Source of the DNA: Gracilariopsis chorda
Taxonomy: Eukaryota > Rhodophyta > Florideophyceae > Gracilariales > Gracilariaceae
NCBI GenBank assembly: GCA_003194525.1
Contig: NBIV01000427.1
Span: 1 to 34,261, forward strand
Reading direction: 5' to 3'
Length of the DNA stretch: 34,261 nt
A model generated the notes under the pieces. That model was not told where the DNA came from. It did not search any database and saw nothing but the letters and a program-made list of their open reading frames with translations. The position numbers and the translations under genes were made by a program. Positions 20,277-31,672 of this stretch are shown in pieces. How positions within the stretch are numbered: the stretch's first letter is position 1; each line of letters starts with the position of its first letter.

Positions 20277-22423
20277 ATGTTCACATCTGCAGAAATGTCG
20301 AGAAACTCACTGAAGTTGATTCGATCGGTTGGCTTGCAACATTACCGAAGCAGAGTACATTCGTTTTGTGCTCAGGCCGCTGCCTTTTCACCTGAACCTG
20401 TTCGAGATCCCTCTAAAGTCCGAAATGCTGCCATTATAGCGCATGTTGATGTAAGCGAATTGAAACATATTTATGGCGTGTAGAATATATAAAGCTTAAG
20501 TAGAGCAATCGAACTAATGCCCACAATCCTCCTGCGGCTCAGCATGGGAAATCAACGTTATGTGACAAAATCTTACGCGACTGCTCGATTCAGGTGCGTG
20601 AGGAACGTATTATGGATTCCGGAGATCTTGAACGGGAAAGAGGAATCACAATTACATCCAAAGTGACAACAGCCGAGTACAAGGATTATCTCATAAATGT
20701 GGTTGACTCGCCGGGTCATAGCGAGTAAGTTTCCTTCTTACACTCTCAGCTTCCGCTTAATTTAAATAGTATGGCGATGTATCTCTAACTAAATTGCAGT
20801 TTTGGGGGCGAAGTAGAACGCATTCTTGGTATGGTTGATGGCGCAGTTTTGCTTGTTGACGCAACAGAGGGCCCAATGGCGCAAACCAAGTTTGTTCTCT
20901 CCAAAGCCCTTGCTCTCAATCTGAAACCGCTTGTCGTCATTAACAAGATCGATAGGGATACTGCTCGTCCCGATGCTGTGGAAAGTGAACTTTTTGATCT
21001 CTTTGCGTCGCTTGACGCATCAGAAGAGCAATTAGACTTCACGACTGTCTACGCATCAGCTAAGGAGGGTTGGGCATCGCTATCACTTGACGAAGGTCGT
21101 GATCGTGGGATAACGCCTTTGCTCGACAAGATTGTTGAGCTAGTGCCACCACCGAATGTGTCCCTGAACGAATCATTTTCATTTGTTATTACGATGCTCA
21201 GTCGTGATCCGTTTCTTGGTCGAATGGCCACTGGGAAGGTCTTCTCTGGAGTAGCTAAAGTGGGCGATGTCGTCCATGTCGTCAGCCGTGATGGTGTTCG
21301 AAAGGCAAATGCAAGAATAACCAAGATAACGGCATCGAGAGGCTTGAAGCGGGAAGAGGTTCAACTAGCGTCTGCGGGTGATATCGTATCACTGGCTGGT
21401 ATTTCTGATATGGCCGTGGGGGATACAGTTGCTTTTCCGTCCCCAAACGCCACACCTGCAGATTGTGCAAATCTTGAGGTTTCGACTATAAAGCCACTGT
21501 GGGCCCCAGCAATTGACCCCCCAACTGTTTCGGTAACAGTCAGTGTGAATGACTCCCCTTTGGCAGGCAAAGAAGGTGAAGTGCTTACAAGTCAAAAACT
21601 AGCAGAATGGTTACATACGGAAGCCGAGAACAATGTCTCAATAGCGGTGGAGCATGATGAAATGACTGATGGGCTTGAAGTGAAAGGAAGAGGTGAGCTT
21701 CAGCTCGGAATCTTGGTTGAAACGTTACGTCGAGAAGGTGCTGAACTCGCGCTTTCTCCTCCACGGGTGCTAACAAAGGAAGACAGAGAGGGCAACTTGT
21801 TGGAACCTCTCGAAGAACTTCATATTGAAGTAGATGACGAGCATTCCGGAATGATTATTGAGAAGCTTTCGGAAAGACAGGCTTCCCTCGTTGATGTCAG
21901 ACCCGTATTGGGAGGAAGGACAAGAATATCTTTCCTGTGCCCTTCCAGAGGTCTGCTTGGTTATCGTCAAGTCTTCACGCAGGACACGCGAGGAACGGGA
22001 ATTATGAACCGCATCTTCGCGGAATGGGCTCCTGCAAAGGCTTCATTGAAGTCATCTGTCGCTAGAAAAGGTATGCTCGTCTCAATGGCTTCAGGAGTGA
22101 CTTCCGCCCACGCACTGGCGGCGCTAGAAGCTCGAGGAACTCTTTTCGTTGGACCTCGCGAGCCTGTGTACACAGGCATGATTATAGGGGAAAACAGCAG
22201 GGATATGGACATTGATGTGAATCCCGTCAAAGCAAAGCAGCTAACCAACTTCCGAACTCATCAGAAAGATGACACGTTTCGACTGAGTCCACCTCGCCTC
22301 TTTTCGCTCGAAGCTGCCATGAGCTACGTGACGGCGTCTGAAAAGGTCGAGGTTACACCAAAAAGTATTCGTATGAGAAAGAGAGTTCTGGACCCTGCGG
22401 AAAGGGCCAGAAAGAAGATATGA
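20277..22423 (+). CDS. typA: Translational GTPase TypA/BipA, organelle-targeted (three exons, 659 aa)
   Basis: Ribosome-binding GTPase of the EF-G family. Exons are 20277-20450, 20543-20724 and 20800-22423; the introns (92 and 75 nt) begin GTAAGC and GTAAGT and end CAG, and the joined frame is exact. The P-loop AHVDHGKST (residues 55-63) is split by intron 1 between Asp and His. Switch I reads [12 protein letters not shown]3 reads [16 protein letters not shown] (intron 2 splits the second Asp codon) and G4 reads VINKIDR. The C-terminal half holds domain V and the TypA-specific C-terminal domain ([49 protein letters not shown]). Residues 1-45 ([20 protein letters not shown]) form a basic extension absent from bacterial TypA and suit a mitochondrial or plastid presequence. 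The ATG at 20277 is the first in frame. Confidence 0.93.
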
Positions 22424-22473
22424 GGGTGCCTTTGCACTCTTTGTGACCCACGAAGAGTTTCTAGAAACTGATG

Positions 22474-22935
22474 CTAAATCTCCATTAAATCCATTTCCCA
22501 CTTCGTAGATTTCACGGCAGACTCAAGCTTCGTTTTCATATGCCCGTTGTTTCTTTCTTGAAAGATGAGTTTTCTACCGTGTTCTTCTGCTGATTTCTGA
22601 CAGGCTCGAATAGTTCCTCCCACGTGAAGCACAGTCATGCGTACCTGGCCCAGTTGCGGGGCGCACTTTATCTCAGTAACAAATGTGATCGCTCCCCAAG
22701 CCAGACGAAAGTGATCGCGACATGATCGAATCAGGAAAATACCCAGAGCAGGGGACCATAGTTTCATCGCCAGTGAACTCATTAACTGACCGACCGCAAG
22801 CTCCCCAAAATTTATGGCCAGCGAAGAGCGGACTGCGGCCATGATATCTTTTGATTGCAGTCCATAAATATCTGCTTCAGAGCTATTCTCTGAGTCGATG
22901 GCACAAAGAAGATAACGGTTCTTGAAACGAACCAT
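22474..22935 (-). CDS. POP5: RNase P/MRP protein subunit POP5 (153 aa)
   Basis: Protein subunit of nuclear RNase P (tRNA 5' maturation) and RNase MRP (rRNA processing). It begins MVRFKNRYLLCAID, nearly the canonical POP5 start (MVRFKHRYLLCE), which fixes the ATG at 22933-22935 even though the frame is open further upstream. The GELAVGQLMSSLAMKLWSPALGIFLIRSCRDHF segment and the hallmark TVLHVGGTIRACQK follow in family order. Length is typical. It converges on typA with only 50 bp between stop codons, and is divergent from the EF-Ts gene. Confidence 0.93.
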   Translation of the reverse strand: MVRFKNRYLLCAIDSENSSEADIYGLQSKDIMAAVRSSLAINFGELAVGQLMSSLAMKLWSPALGIFLIRSCRDHFRLAWGAITFVTEIKCAPQLGQVRMTVLHVGGTIRACQKSAEEHGRKLIFQERNNGHMKTKLESAVKSTKWEMDLMEI

Positions 22936-23568
22936 TATTCCATCAAACGTAGTAAGAGCCTGTGAACTGGCGGCGTGAATAATATTCACTGAATATGCAG
23001 TTTGTACAGGGAACCGTTCACTTCTTATGGCAACCAATAATCTGGACCCAACGAATGCGACGCAAGCAACGCCAGGGTTCTACCTTCGGTAAATCCAAGG
23101 ACCCCAATACCGTTTCGATTGGGACAAGATCAGGGAAACCTCGTTTGAGTTACCAGCCCCAAAACGCTCTGTCAAAAACGGTTAGAACATCTTTTCTGCT
23201 TTTCAAGCTCATTCTTTCTTATCCCTAATAGATACCGTTCGGGTACCTGAGGTATCCTTGTAACCCTTCTACCGGAGTAAAGTTGTTCCAGAGAAGAACG
23301 ATGCGAGCGGTCAGTGGTGCTATTCGCCTCCTCGAAAGTTGACACAAGAACAGCTACAGTGGGTTCTTTGAATTTTGATTAAAACTGTCATTTTGTTTTT
23401 GAAAGTGCTTTCTTTAGGGAAATTCCTTGTGCCCAAGGAGGGGGTTTCGTCGTACTCCGCCGTCATCATGGTCTTCCTCTGGGTTGTCTTATTCTTTCGT
23501 TTACGCAAGTCAAACGCCACTTGTGCGGGGACACAGACTAGATAGTGTGGACGCTGATCTCTTTGTGG
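22936..23568. other. Divergent upstream region of POP5 and EF-Ts genes
   Basis: About 630 bp. Open frames at 22995-23228 and 23427-23660 lack family resemblance. No clear TATA element or repeat. Confidence 0.35.
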
Positions 23569-24606
23569 ATGAGAATGAGTTGGATCATAACAAGGCTTCA
23601 TCATATTCGGAAAACACCTCACGCCGCGCGACTACTTCAAGGCACCGTATCTGCCAATGAGGCCGCATCGACGGTAGCACAAGCTACAGGCTCTGAGTCT
23701 AAAGTATCGATGGCCGCAATTAAAGAACTGCGCTCAAGAACTGGAGCTCCAATTGCTGCTGTGAAGAAAGCACTCGAAGAAGAAAACGGAAATATTGAAG
23801 CCTCTATTGATCTCCTTCGGAAACTAGGCGCGAGTATGATTGCAAAGAAGGCTCATAGAGAGGCCTCTGAAGGCCTTGTTTCAATTGCTATATCTGAGGA
23901 CAAACGCACTGCCTCTATCATCGAAATGAACTCAGAGACTGATTTTGTGGCGCGCACTTCGCAGTTCGGTGAGCTAGTGCGAAGTGTAACGCATTCGGCA
24001 TTATCTTTAGCCTCCCAGAATTCTGCAGATGTCTATAACATCCCTTTAGAACACCTACTCCATGGGAAGAACAACGATTTGCACTCTAGTGCTGTTTCAT
24101 CTCTTGGCGAGAATATAGTGTTGAAACGAGCATCTTTGATCAGTGTATCAGAGAATTCGGGCGCAATATACGGATATGTCCATGGCTCTGTTCGCGAGAA
24201 TAGTGGGAAGATTGGAGTTCTTGTAGCGCTGAATGGCAGTCATACGCAAGATATTGGACGTCGCCTGGCAATGCACATAGCTGCCGCTGCACCAAGCTAT
24301 CTTACCGTCGATAGCATACCAGACGCGCACCTTGAAAAAGAGCGTTTGGTTTTATCTGAAGCTGCGAGAGTAAATAATAAAGCAGAGGATGCTCCGAAGT
24401 CATCACTTATACTCGATAGAATAGTAAGTGGAAGGCTTAAGAAATGGTTCTCAGAAGTCGTATTAATGGAGCAAGAGATGTTAGTTGAAGACCCATTGTA
24501 TCAAGGCAAGCCAAGATCCGTATGTTCCTCAATTCGGTCTGTATCAAAAGATACCGCAATACAAGGTTTCCTACGGTTTTCAATCGGTGAGAAAGTTGAT
24601 AACTGA
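23569..24606 (+). CDS. tsf: Elongation factor Ts, organellar (about 345 aa)
   Basis: Guanine-nucleotide exchange factor for organellar EF-Tu. The UBA-like N-domain begins AAIKELRSRTGAPIAAVKKALEEENGNIEASIDLLRK, which includes the EF-Ts signature LRxxTGAxxxxxKKAL. The second signature, IIEMNSETDFVART, follows, and IGVLVALNG plus RRLAMHIAAAAPSYL mark the core subdomains. The C-terminus is divergent. The first 30-40 residues (MSWIITRLHHIRKTPHAARLLQG) are basic and amphipathic, as in mitochondrial presequences; mitochondrial targeting is favoured but plastid targeting is possible. ATGs at 23569 and 23575 are both in frame; upstream only a GTG is available. An AATAAA lies at 24612-24617, just after the stop. 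Confidence 0.92.
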   Translation: MRMSWIITRLHHIRKTPHAARLLQGTVSANEAASTVAQATGSESKVSMAAIKELRSRTGAPIAAVKKALEEENGNIEASIDLLRKLGASMIAKKAHREASEGLVSIAISEDKRTASIIEMNSETDFVARTSQFGELVRSVTHSALSLASQNSADVYNIPLEHLLHGKNNDLHSSAVSSLGENIVLKRASLISVSENSGAIYGYVHGSVRENSGKIGVLVALNGSHTQDIGRRLAMHIAAAAPSYLTVDSIPDAHLEKERLVLSEAARVNNKAEDAPKSSLILDRIVSGRLKKWFSEVVLMEQEMLVEDPLYQGKPRSVCSSIRSVSKDTAIQGFLRFSIGEKVDN

Positions 24607-25445
24607 TGACCAATAAATCGCCGAGCTTGAAGGGTTTACTTCTGTAAGACTGTAATCACCCTTTGTTCTATGGCATATGTGCTACACGGCTATTCGACGT
24701 GAATCAACCTACCATGGATACCAAAGGTAATCGTTAGCCTTCGTGTTCCGCGTACACCTAATTGTATTCATATGTTGCAAGCCGTGTGATAAATATTGAA
24801 TAAGTCTTAGTGTATCTGGGGATTCTGTGCATTCGCCGGTTGTCATTTTTTTGAAGAGCTCAAAGGCTCTTTTGTGCAAAGGGTGCCAAGCGAATCTTTG
24901 ACAGATGTGCTTCACGAATGGTCTCGGCAGTCTCGCAGCCGAAAAACTGCTTCAGCGTAAATCTTGTGTGAGAATGCGCTATGCATTTCACCCTTCTTTC
25001 AGTCATACCTTTGCAAACCAAAGAACGGAAGTAACAATCTTTTCGCGTTTCATCAATTCAGAAAGGTGTTTGCAAGAATGGAAACGGTGCCTTCAGAATG
25101 CAGTATGCATACAGGTCATTGACCAGAGAACGCGTTTGTATCAGCATGTATTAACGTTTTATGAACTGCGCTTTAAGGAAAGCGCATGGAGATTTCCAAC
25201 CTGTGTCAGTTAAACCCAAAACAGAATCACCTCGATTTGGTTACAGAACAGCGTACTTTCATTAACCCTGGGTATTGCGTGTGAGTATAAGAGCAGGAAT
25301 CGGCGTCTGCAGATAACTTTGCACATCCTGAGTAGAAGAAAGTCATTTCTTATCATTACTGAGGCGACTGAAGGAACCGGTTCTTTGCTACTGCTGTGTT
25401 CGATTTACAAACATCTCTTAACCAACATCCTTTTTCTATCCTAAG
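24607..25445. other. Intergenic, no gene recognised
   Basis: About 840 bp. A 102-codon frame with an ATG at 24905-25213 resembles no family and has no supporting features. The last 200 bp are the upstream region of the secreted-protein gene. Confidence 0.35.
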
Positions 25446-26195
25446 ATGGTTGCCTCTTTCAAGGGTTTTTTGGTCTTCCTGCTCCATCTTGTGTTACTAT
25501 TGAACAAAGTTCGAGTCACTGGAGTTCCGGTATTACCTAAACGTGCTTTTAAAGCTCATGAGAATACCCCGTCTGCCAATCTAGTACGGAAGGATGCAAC
25601 ATCATCATCGACCCAAGAAGAAAGCATGGATGATGCGTCGCTTGACAATGGTGACATTCTTGACAGAGTTGTCAGAATGAAGGATCCCGAACTTGCGCGA
25701 GATTATCGTATGGGTTTAGAGGATGAAGCTGCGGAACTGGCGAAATACCTTAGAAAAGGAAACCAGGAAATATATCATCAACATACGCCATATACCTCCT
25801 CAGGGAGAAGGAATGCTCAGATGATTGTCAAACGGCAAATTGAGATTCTTAAGCCTCACATGCCATCTTTTGATATCCTTACGCCGTCCAAAGAATCATC
25901 TATGGCAGAATACGGGCCGGTTGAACAAGCTTTAGAACCGTCGCCATCGATTGGCGAGGAAATGATCCCATATCCAACAGCCGAAGAAGCTGTTTCAAGT
26001 TATGTTCCAGTGAGCGAGGTTGCCCCGTCTTATTCTCCTATTCCGAAAAGGTACGAATCAAGACCAACATATCCATCACTTGCAAAAGTGGAAAATGAAG
26101 ATGGAAGCCTTACGTATAAGCCATGGAATTCGGTCTATGTCTTCGTTAGACGGGTTCTGGGTCTTGGTTCACAGAGAAAGGTCTCAGAAAACTAA
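25446..26195 (+). CDS. Small secreted protein of unknown function (249 aa)
   Basis: Not recognised. The protein starts MVASFKGFLVFLLHLVLLLNKV, an N-terminal signal peptide with a hydrophobic core at about residues 7-19 and a likely cleavage before residue 27 (near VTG-VPVLP). The rest is polar. Residues of about 60-110 are charged and helical in style (DILDRVVRMKDPELARDYRMGLEDEAAELAKYL). Residues of about 155-215 are rich in Pro, Ser, Tyr and Glu with loosely repeated (E)xxxSYxPV/PxY elements, a composition seen in extracellular or cell-wall proteins. There is no second membrane segment and no cysteine in the mature part, so it is not disulfide-stabilised. A single exon with a good ATG. Secretion is inferred from the signal alone. 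Confidence 0.65.
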   Translation: MVASFKGFLVFLLHLVLLLNKVRVTGVPVLPKRAFKAHENTPSANLVRKDATSSSTQEESMDDASLDNGDILDRVVRMKDPELARDYRMGLEDEAAELAKYLRKGNQEIYHQHTPYTSSGRRNAQMIVKRQIEILKPHMPSFDILTPSKESSMAEYGPVEQALEPSPSIGEEMIPYPTAEEAVSSYVPVSEVAPSYSPIPKRYESRPTYPSLAKVENEDGSLTYKPWNSVYVFVRRVLGLGSQRKVSEN

Positions 26196-27143
26196 ATCAC
26201 TCATCAAATGGTGCACCAAGACTCCATTGATGTGAAAACTCGTGCTGATATGTCGCTTATATTCTATATGTATCACACGCCTCGTCTTTTGCCGTCCATC
26301 GAGCGTTCGTTAGAGCCTGTTTCTGTACCTGTAAACTCCCCTGTGCCATACACTGTTAAACCATTGCGATAGAGTACGGGGTACGACAGGTATTCCTTGT
26401 TATCGGCGAATGAGAGCATCCAAAAGAAGAGAAGACGACTTTTTGTCGCAGTATTATGTACAGATAGGTGCCTCTGCGGGACGTCAGTATGCACAACATT
26501 TCAACAGCACATCCATCTCTACATCCGTACTCCCTTTCATGTTTCAGGTGAAGAAAACACAATACATAGTTCGTGAACTACAAAACAGTGCTATGAGGTT
26601 CACACAACTCTTCCACAATTTTGGTTGCTGATCGTCCTGTGTAAGGTTTTCACGGAACAGAATATGGCCACGTTTTCTGATGTTAACAGGATTGACTTTT
26701 TTATAGGTATCGTATGCTCGCTGCCTGCTTCGTTGTGCCGACCTACGCTGGGCTAGGTGAGAACAAAGACAGACATGGCACAGATGCGAGAGACTGATAG
26801 TGCAAGTGATACATGAATCAACACATGTTCCCTGACTGGGCTACAATAAAACGAAAGTGGAATTGTACTCGCACGTCGTGCAACTGCCCGTACACAATTG
26901 CACGCTAGACTCATGAACGTACGGTGTCATAGTGAGTTGTGTTCCACAAAAGCATGTCTTCACAAACGTAGTGATCAAAATCACCTCGCGAACGATGGGC
27001 GCATTAGAAATACTTTACTTTCTTCGGACTTGTCTTGTAGCGCCATGTGTAGAAAAACCTGTTTATAAATGTTGATGGGGCAGCATGCAGGAAAACAAAA
27101 GACCCGCACTATAGAGCAAAGCAACAGAGTTTCCGGGGAACCA
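26196..27143. other. Intergenic, no gene recognised
   Basis: About 950 bp between the secreted-protein gene and the 3' end of the linker gene. Short open frames only. An AATAAA occurs near 26844. Confidence 0.35.
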
Positions 27144-28625
27144 TCACTTCTTTCCAAATGGAAGGGAGACCGAGGGAAGGGAGACCGAGGGAAGGGAGAC
27201 CGAAGGGAGCGTCACAGGACCGACCTTGAGTCCGCCTTCCGACTTCGGCTGAGCCACAGATCTCGGTTTTCTAGGAGCCGCAGAAACGCGGGGGCGCGCA
27301 GTAGTCGTCTGATCAGCTACGGCAGTAGTGACTCCGGATGAAACCTGACCTGGAAGTTCAACAGTTGGTGTAACCGGGGTACTAGAGGCAAGAGCTACCG
27401 ATAACACACGCAGTGACGCCTTTGCTTCCTCCAAGTCCTTCTCAGTTCTGGAGAGCGTGTCGTTCTCTAATTGTGACATGAAGCGCTTGTAGTCAGACGA
27501 CTTCTGACCCGCATCTGTAAGAGGACTCTCCGATCCCATTTGCTTGGCGTAGGGGTTAGCCAGCAAGGGGTCACCACCGGAATAAGCAGGGCCGCGATCA
27601 AGCATGGCCCCCATATCGCTGATCATACCGCGATAAAAGGCGAGGGGATCCCTGGGAGTATTCAGCTTCTTCTCTAATTCGGCATCGTACTGTGATTGAA
27701 GGGCGGCAACGGTTTCTTCCAAAGCGCGGACTTCAGCCACAGAAACAAATCCTGGTTGAGGCTCTACAGCGGGGTTGGGGCACGCATACCAGTTCGGAGC
27801 AGTGCTCTTGAGAGGAGTATTCTCGGCGACTTGCTCGTACGGTGTGGGTTCTGCGCTGATGTAGGAAGATATGTTTTGACAAAACTGTTTGCCGTCTGCG
27901 CCGTTGTAACCGGAGAGTGCGGCGCCTCCCATAGCCTTGTCCGAGTTTGCCCATCCACCCTTGAGGGCGCATTGCTTGTTAAAGGACTCACATGGTGTAT
28001 ACGCGCCGCGGAAACGCAAGAACGGAATGGTATCATCACCAAACACAGAGCTGTACTCTTCAGAGTCAATGTAACTGTCAATATCAGCATCAACGCCCTG
28101 GGTAGCATAAATTGCAAGATGCTCAGAGATATCTTTTCGCGTATCCGGGGCGCGGCCAAGCAAGTGCATAAAGTTGAGTTCAATGAAACGGAACTGAGAG
28201 GCGCCGTCCAAGAATCGCTTCTTGTAAGCGGAAGATTTGGCCAAGCAACGCACAAACTCGCGAGCAGATATGTTTCCAGCTTTGTACTGGGATTCCGGGA
28301 CTGCCAGTTCGGCGCGTTCTTCTTCCATCAAATAGGCGTTACCGAAGATGTGACGGTACGCCGCACGCAGATGAATCTCGCGATCTCCTTCGCTGCTTCC
28401 AGGGTTAAGCACTTTGGGTTGGAATGGACCGAGAATGAAGCGGGAGAAGGTGTATGAATCTGTGTTCACGGTGTCAAGGCCGCTGAGAATGGTCATGGTG
28501 GGGGTTTGACGGGCTGGAGAACGGGCGGGCTGGACTCTCTCATTGCGCGTATCCGCGTAGGCGGAGGGAAAACGCGAAGTGAATGTGGATACTGTGAGCG
28601 GAACGGCGCCGACGAATGCTGCCAT
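27144..28625 (-). CDS. Phycobilisome linker polypeptide, plastid-targeted (493 aa)
   Basis: Scaffold protein of the phycobilisome light-harvesting antenna on the stromal face of thylakoids. Residues 1-45 (MAAFVGAVPL...) look like a plastid transit peptide, with the early Phe typical of red algae and glaucophytes. The PBS-linker domain (PF00427 type) spans about 75-210: IHLRAAYRHIFGNAYLMEEERAELAVPESQ, ISAREFVRCLAKS, FIELNFMHLLGRAPD and DADIDSYIDSEEYSSVFGDDTIPFLRF. FNKQCALKGGWANSDK follows as in rod linkers. A heptad-like helix (VRALEETVAALQSQYDAELEKK) lies at about 295-320. The C-terminus is Pro/Thr/Ser-rich and ends with three LPSVS units and LPFGKK. A single domain plus long tail points to a rod or rod-core type rather than the multi-repeat core-membrane linker. 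The exact linker type is not determined. Confidence 0.92.
   Translation of the reverse strand: MAAFVGAVPLTVSTFTSRFPSAYADTRNERVQPARSPARQTPTMTILSGLDTVNTDSYTFSRFILGPFQPKVLNPGSSEGDREIHLRAAYRHIFGNAYLMEEERAELAVPESQYKAGNISAREFVRCLAKSSAYKKRFLDGASQFRFIELNFMHLLGRAPDTRKDISEHLAIYATQGVDADIDSYIDSEEYSSVFGDDTIPFLRFRGAYTPCESFNKQCALKGGWANSDKAMGGAALSGYNGADGKQFCQNISSYISAEPTPYEQVAENTPLKSTAPNWYACPNPAVEPQPGFVSVAEVRALEETVAALQSQYDAELEKKLNTPRDPLAFYRGMISDMGAMLDRGPAYSGGDPLLANPYAKQMGSESPLTDAGQKSSDYKRFMSQLENDTLSRTEKDLEEAKASLRVLSVALASSTPVTPTVELPGQVSSGVTTAVADQTTTARPRVSAAPRKPRSVAQPKSEGGLKVGPVTLPSVSLPSVSLPSVSLPFGKK
27161..27205 (-). repeat. 15-bp tandem repeat x3 encoding LPSVS units
   Basis: Three near-identical 15-bp units (plus strand gaagggagaccgagg) lie in tandem at the 3' end of the linker gene. 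In frame each encodes LPSVS; only the last units differ by a base. Recent slippage growth is a likely origin. Confidence 0.85.
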
Positions 28626-30048
<1,423 letters not shown>

Positions 30049-30853
30049 CTCATTACCTGTGCTGTCGGTCTTTGCTTTGTACTCTGAGCATCTAGTCTGG
30101 AGCCTTATTAATCTCGTCGACGACCGGTACATCCCTTGCCGTGACAGTAGGAAGGCTGGATCTCTCCAGATTAAAGCATTGCAGACACATTTCTAAAGTA
30201 TTTTGTATTCTGGCTATCTACAACGCCGTCACCTCGTTCTTCATCGCCAACCGTTTGCCCTTAACCGCTTAAACACAACCAATTGTTTTGTGCAGTTGAA
30301 AGATGGATGCAGCTTATTAAAAGAGCGCGGTGTTCGGCGATGGCCTTCAAGGCTCGCAAGAGAATTCTTCTTATCTTGCGCCTTGTAGCGCCATGAGCAA
30401 AATCAGCTCAAATGCTCTCTGACACAAGCTCAATACTCGACAGCCGTGCCAGGGACATGTCTGTGTCGCTATTCGTGCGTCTCGTGCACTATCTGAGCAC
30501 ACGAAGGAGACTTAGCTTGAGAATCTTAAACTGCTCACAAACTGTTCGTAGCCTAGAATGCGAGCCCTTCACCAAGAGCAAGGGATAGCGCAAGACATTG
30601 AGCATCATCCTTGTGGTTAAATCCTGAGATATGTATGCTCTCTATGCATTCCGCAAATCAAAAACAGACAAATATTTCAATGCACTGCTCTCGAACATTC
30701 CTCGTCAACTTTCGACCACATGTGCGTCGAACTCTTATCAGTAGTAGCAAACCAATTTAACACTGTGAGGAGCACATTCATCCAGCAGCTCTGCCTACAC
30801 GAAGATAGGGAAAGTCAGCGGTTTGTTACTTCCATTCTATAGAAGCTCAGAAG
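30049..30853. other. Intergenic, no gene recognised
   Basis: About 800 bp between fabG and the thioredoxin-like gene. Only short frames; no repeat or RNA gene recognised. Confidence 0.35.
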
Positions 30854-31672
30854 ATGGAACGAACGACGGCCAAATTTCTTGCGCTGGAGATGCATATGCC
30901 CGGGTTGACTTTCGTTTGTTCTCCTTCGTCGGTGACAAGGAGGAAAGAATGTGGAATTTCCCAGAAGTTCAAGTCTTCTGAACGACGAACCGTTTGGTTG
31001 CGAAACACTCCTCGAGCATGCGTTTCCCAACCAGAAGCAAAGTCCCAAACCGACGGAAGTGGTGAAGGTTCAGGCACAAAACCCAAACTTTCAAAGACGG
31101 AACAAATAGCCGCCAAGCTCGGGAAGAGTAAAGAGTCACTCGAAGAAGCCCGAGATAATGTAATGCAGCAATCCAAAGCAGATAAGCGAAAACGTTATGC
31201 ATCTGCGATCACAGCAACCCTTGTAGGTGTTGCTGCGTTTCTGGTGCAAAAGCTGGACCCGAATTCGGGTGTGAACCTTCTAAGACTTATGTTTGAAAGC
31301 AGTGCTCCGGCCAGTGTTGTTGGCACAAACAACAAGCCCTCAATGATTGAGTTTAGTGCAACATGGTGTGAAAATTGCCGGTACACTGCGAGAAGCGTAT
31401 TTGAGCTGGAGAAGAAATATGGAAACGAAATTAACTTTTTGGTGTTCAATGGTGAAGATCCGAAAAACGCAGAAGTCGTTGACCGCTTCAGTGTTGATGG
31501 TATACCTCAGTTTTCCATGATCTCGAGAGACGGCACTGTCAAAGGTAATCTCGTGGGAAGGATTCCAAGAAATGTCCTCGCAGAAGACCTTGAGGCTTTG
31601 CTGAAGGACGAAGAGCTGCCATTTCCCGGCTTACCTTTCGACGAAATACGCGCAGCAGCAAAAGCTGAATAA
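30854..31672 (+). CDS. HCF164: Membrane-anchored thioredoxin-like protein, HCF164 type (272 aa)
   Basis: Thioredoxin-fold oxidoreductase. In plants HCF164 is anchored in the thylakoid with its domain in the lumen, where it reduces cytochrome c apoproteins for cytochrome b6f assembly. Residues 1-80 look like targeting sequence plus a polar linker. A single membrane segment lies at about 115-132 (YASAITATLVGVAAFLV). The thioredoxin domain follows: MIEFSATWCENCR with redox cysteines C172 and C175, and GIPQF with the cis-Pro at P218. The WCENC active site, the NGEDPKNAEVVDRFSVDGIP stretch and GNLVGRIPRNVLAEDLEAL parallel HCF164 (WCEVC, GNVVGRLPRQ). The start is the first ATG. An AATAAA overlaps the stop codon. 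Confidence 0.88.
   Translation: MERTTAKFLALEMHMPGLTFVCSPSSVTRRKECGISQKFKSSERRTVWLRNTPRACVSQPEAKSQTDGSGEGSGTKPKLSKTEQIAAKLGKSKESLEEARDNVMQQSKADKRKRYASAITATLVGVAAFLVQKLDPNSGVNLLRLMFESSAPASVVGTNNKPSMIEFSATWCENCRYTARSVFELEKKYGNEINFLVFNGEDPKNAEVVDRFSVDGIPQFSMISRDGTVKGNLVGRIPRNVLAEDLEALLKDEELPFPGLPFDEIRAAAKAE

Noticed and set aside
24905..25213. 102-codon open frame starting with ATG
   Set aside because: No domain, signal or composition feature supports it.
27069..27341. Plus-strand frame with GDRGK repeats
   Set aside because: It is the antisense reading of the LPSVS-coding repeats of the linker gene.
27696..28457. 253-codon plus-strand open frame
   Set aside because: It lies wholly antisense to the well-supported linker gene and has no family resemblance.
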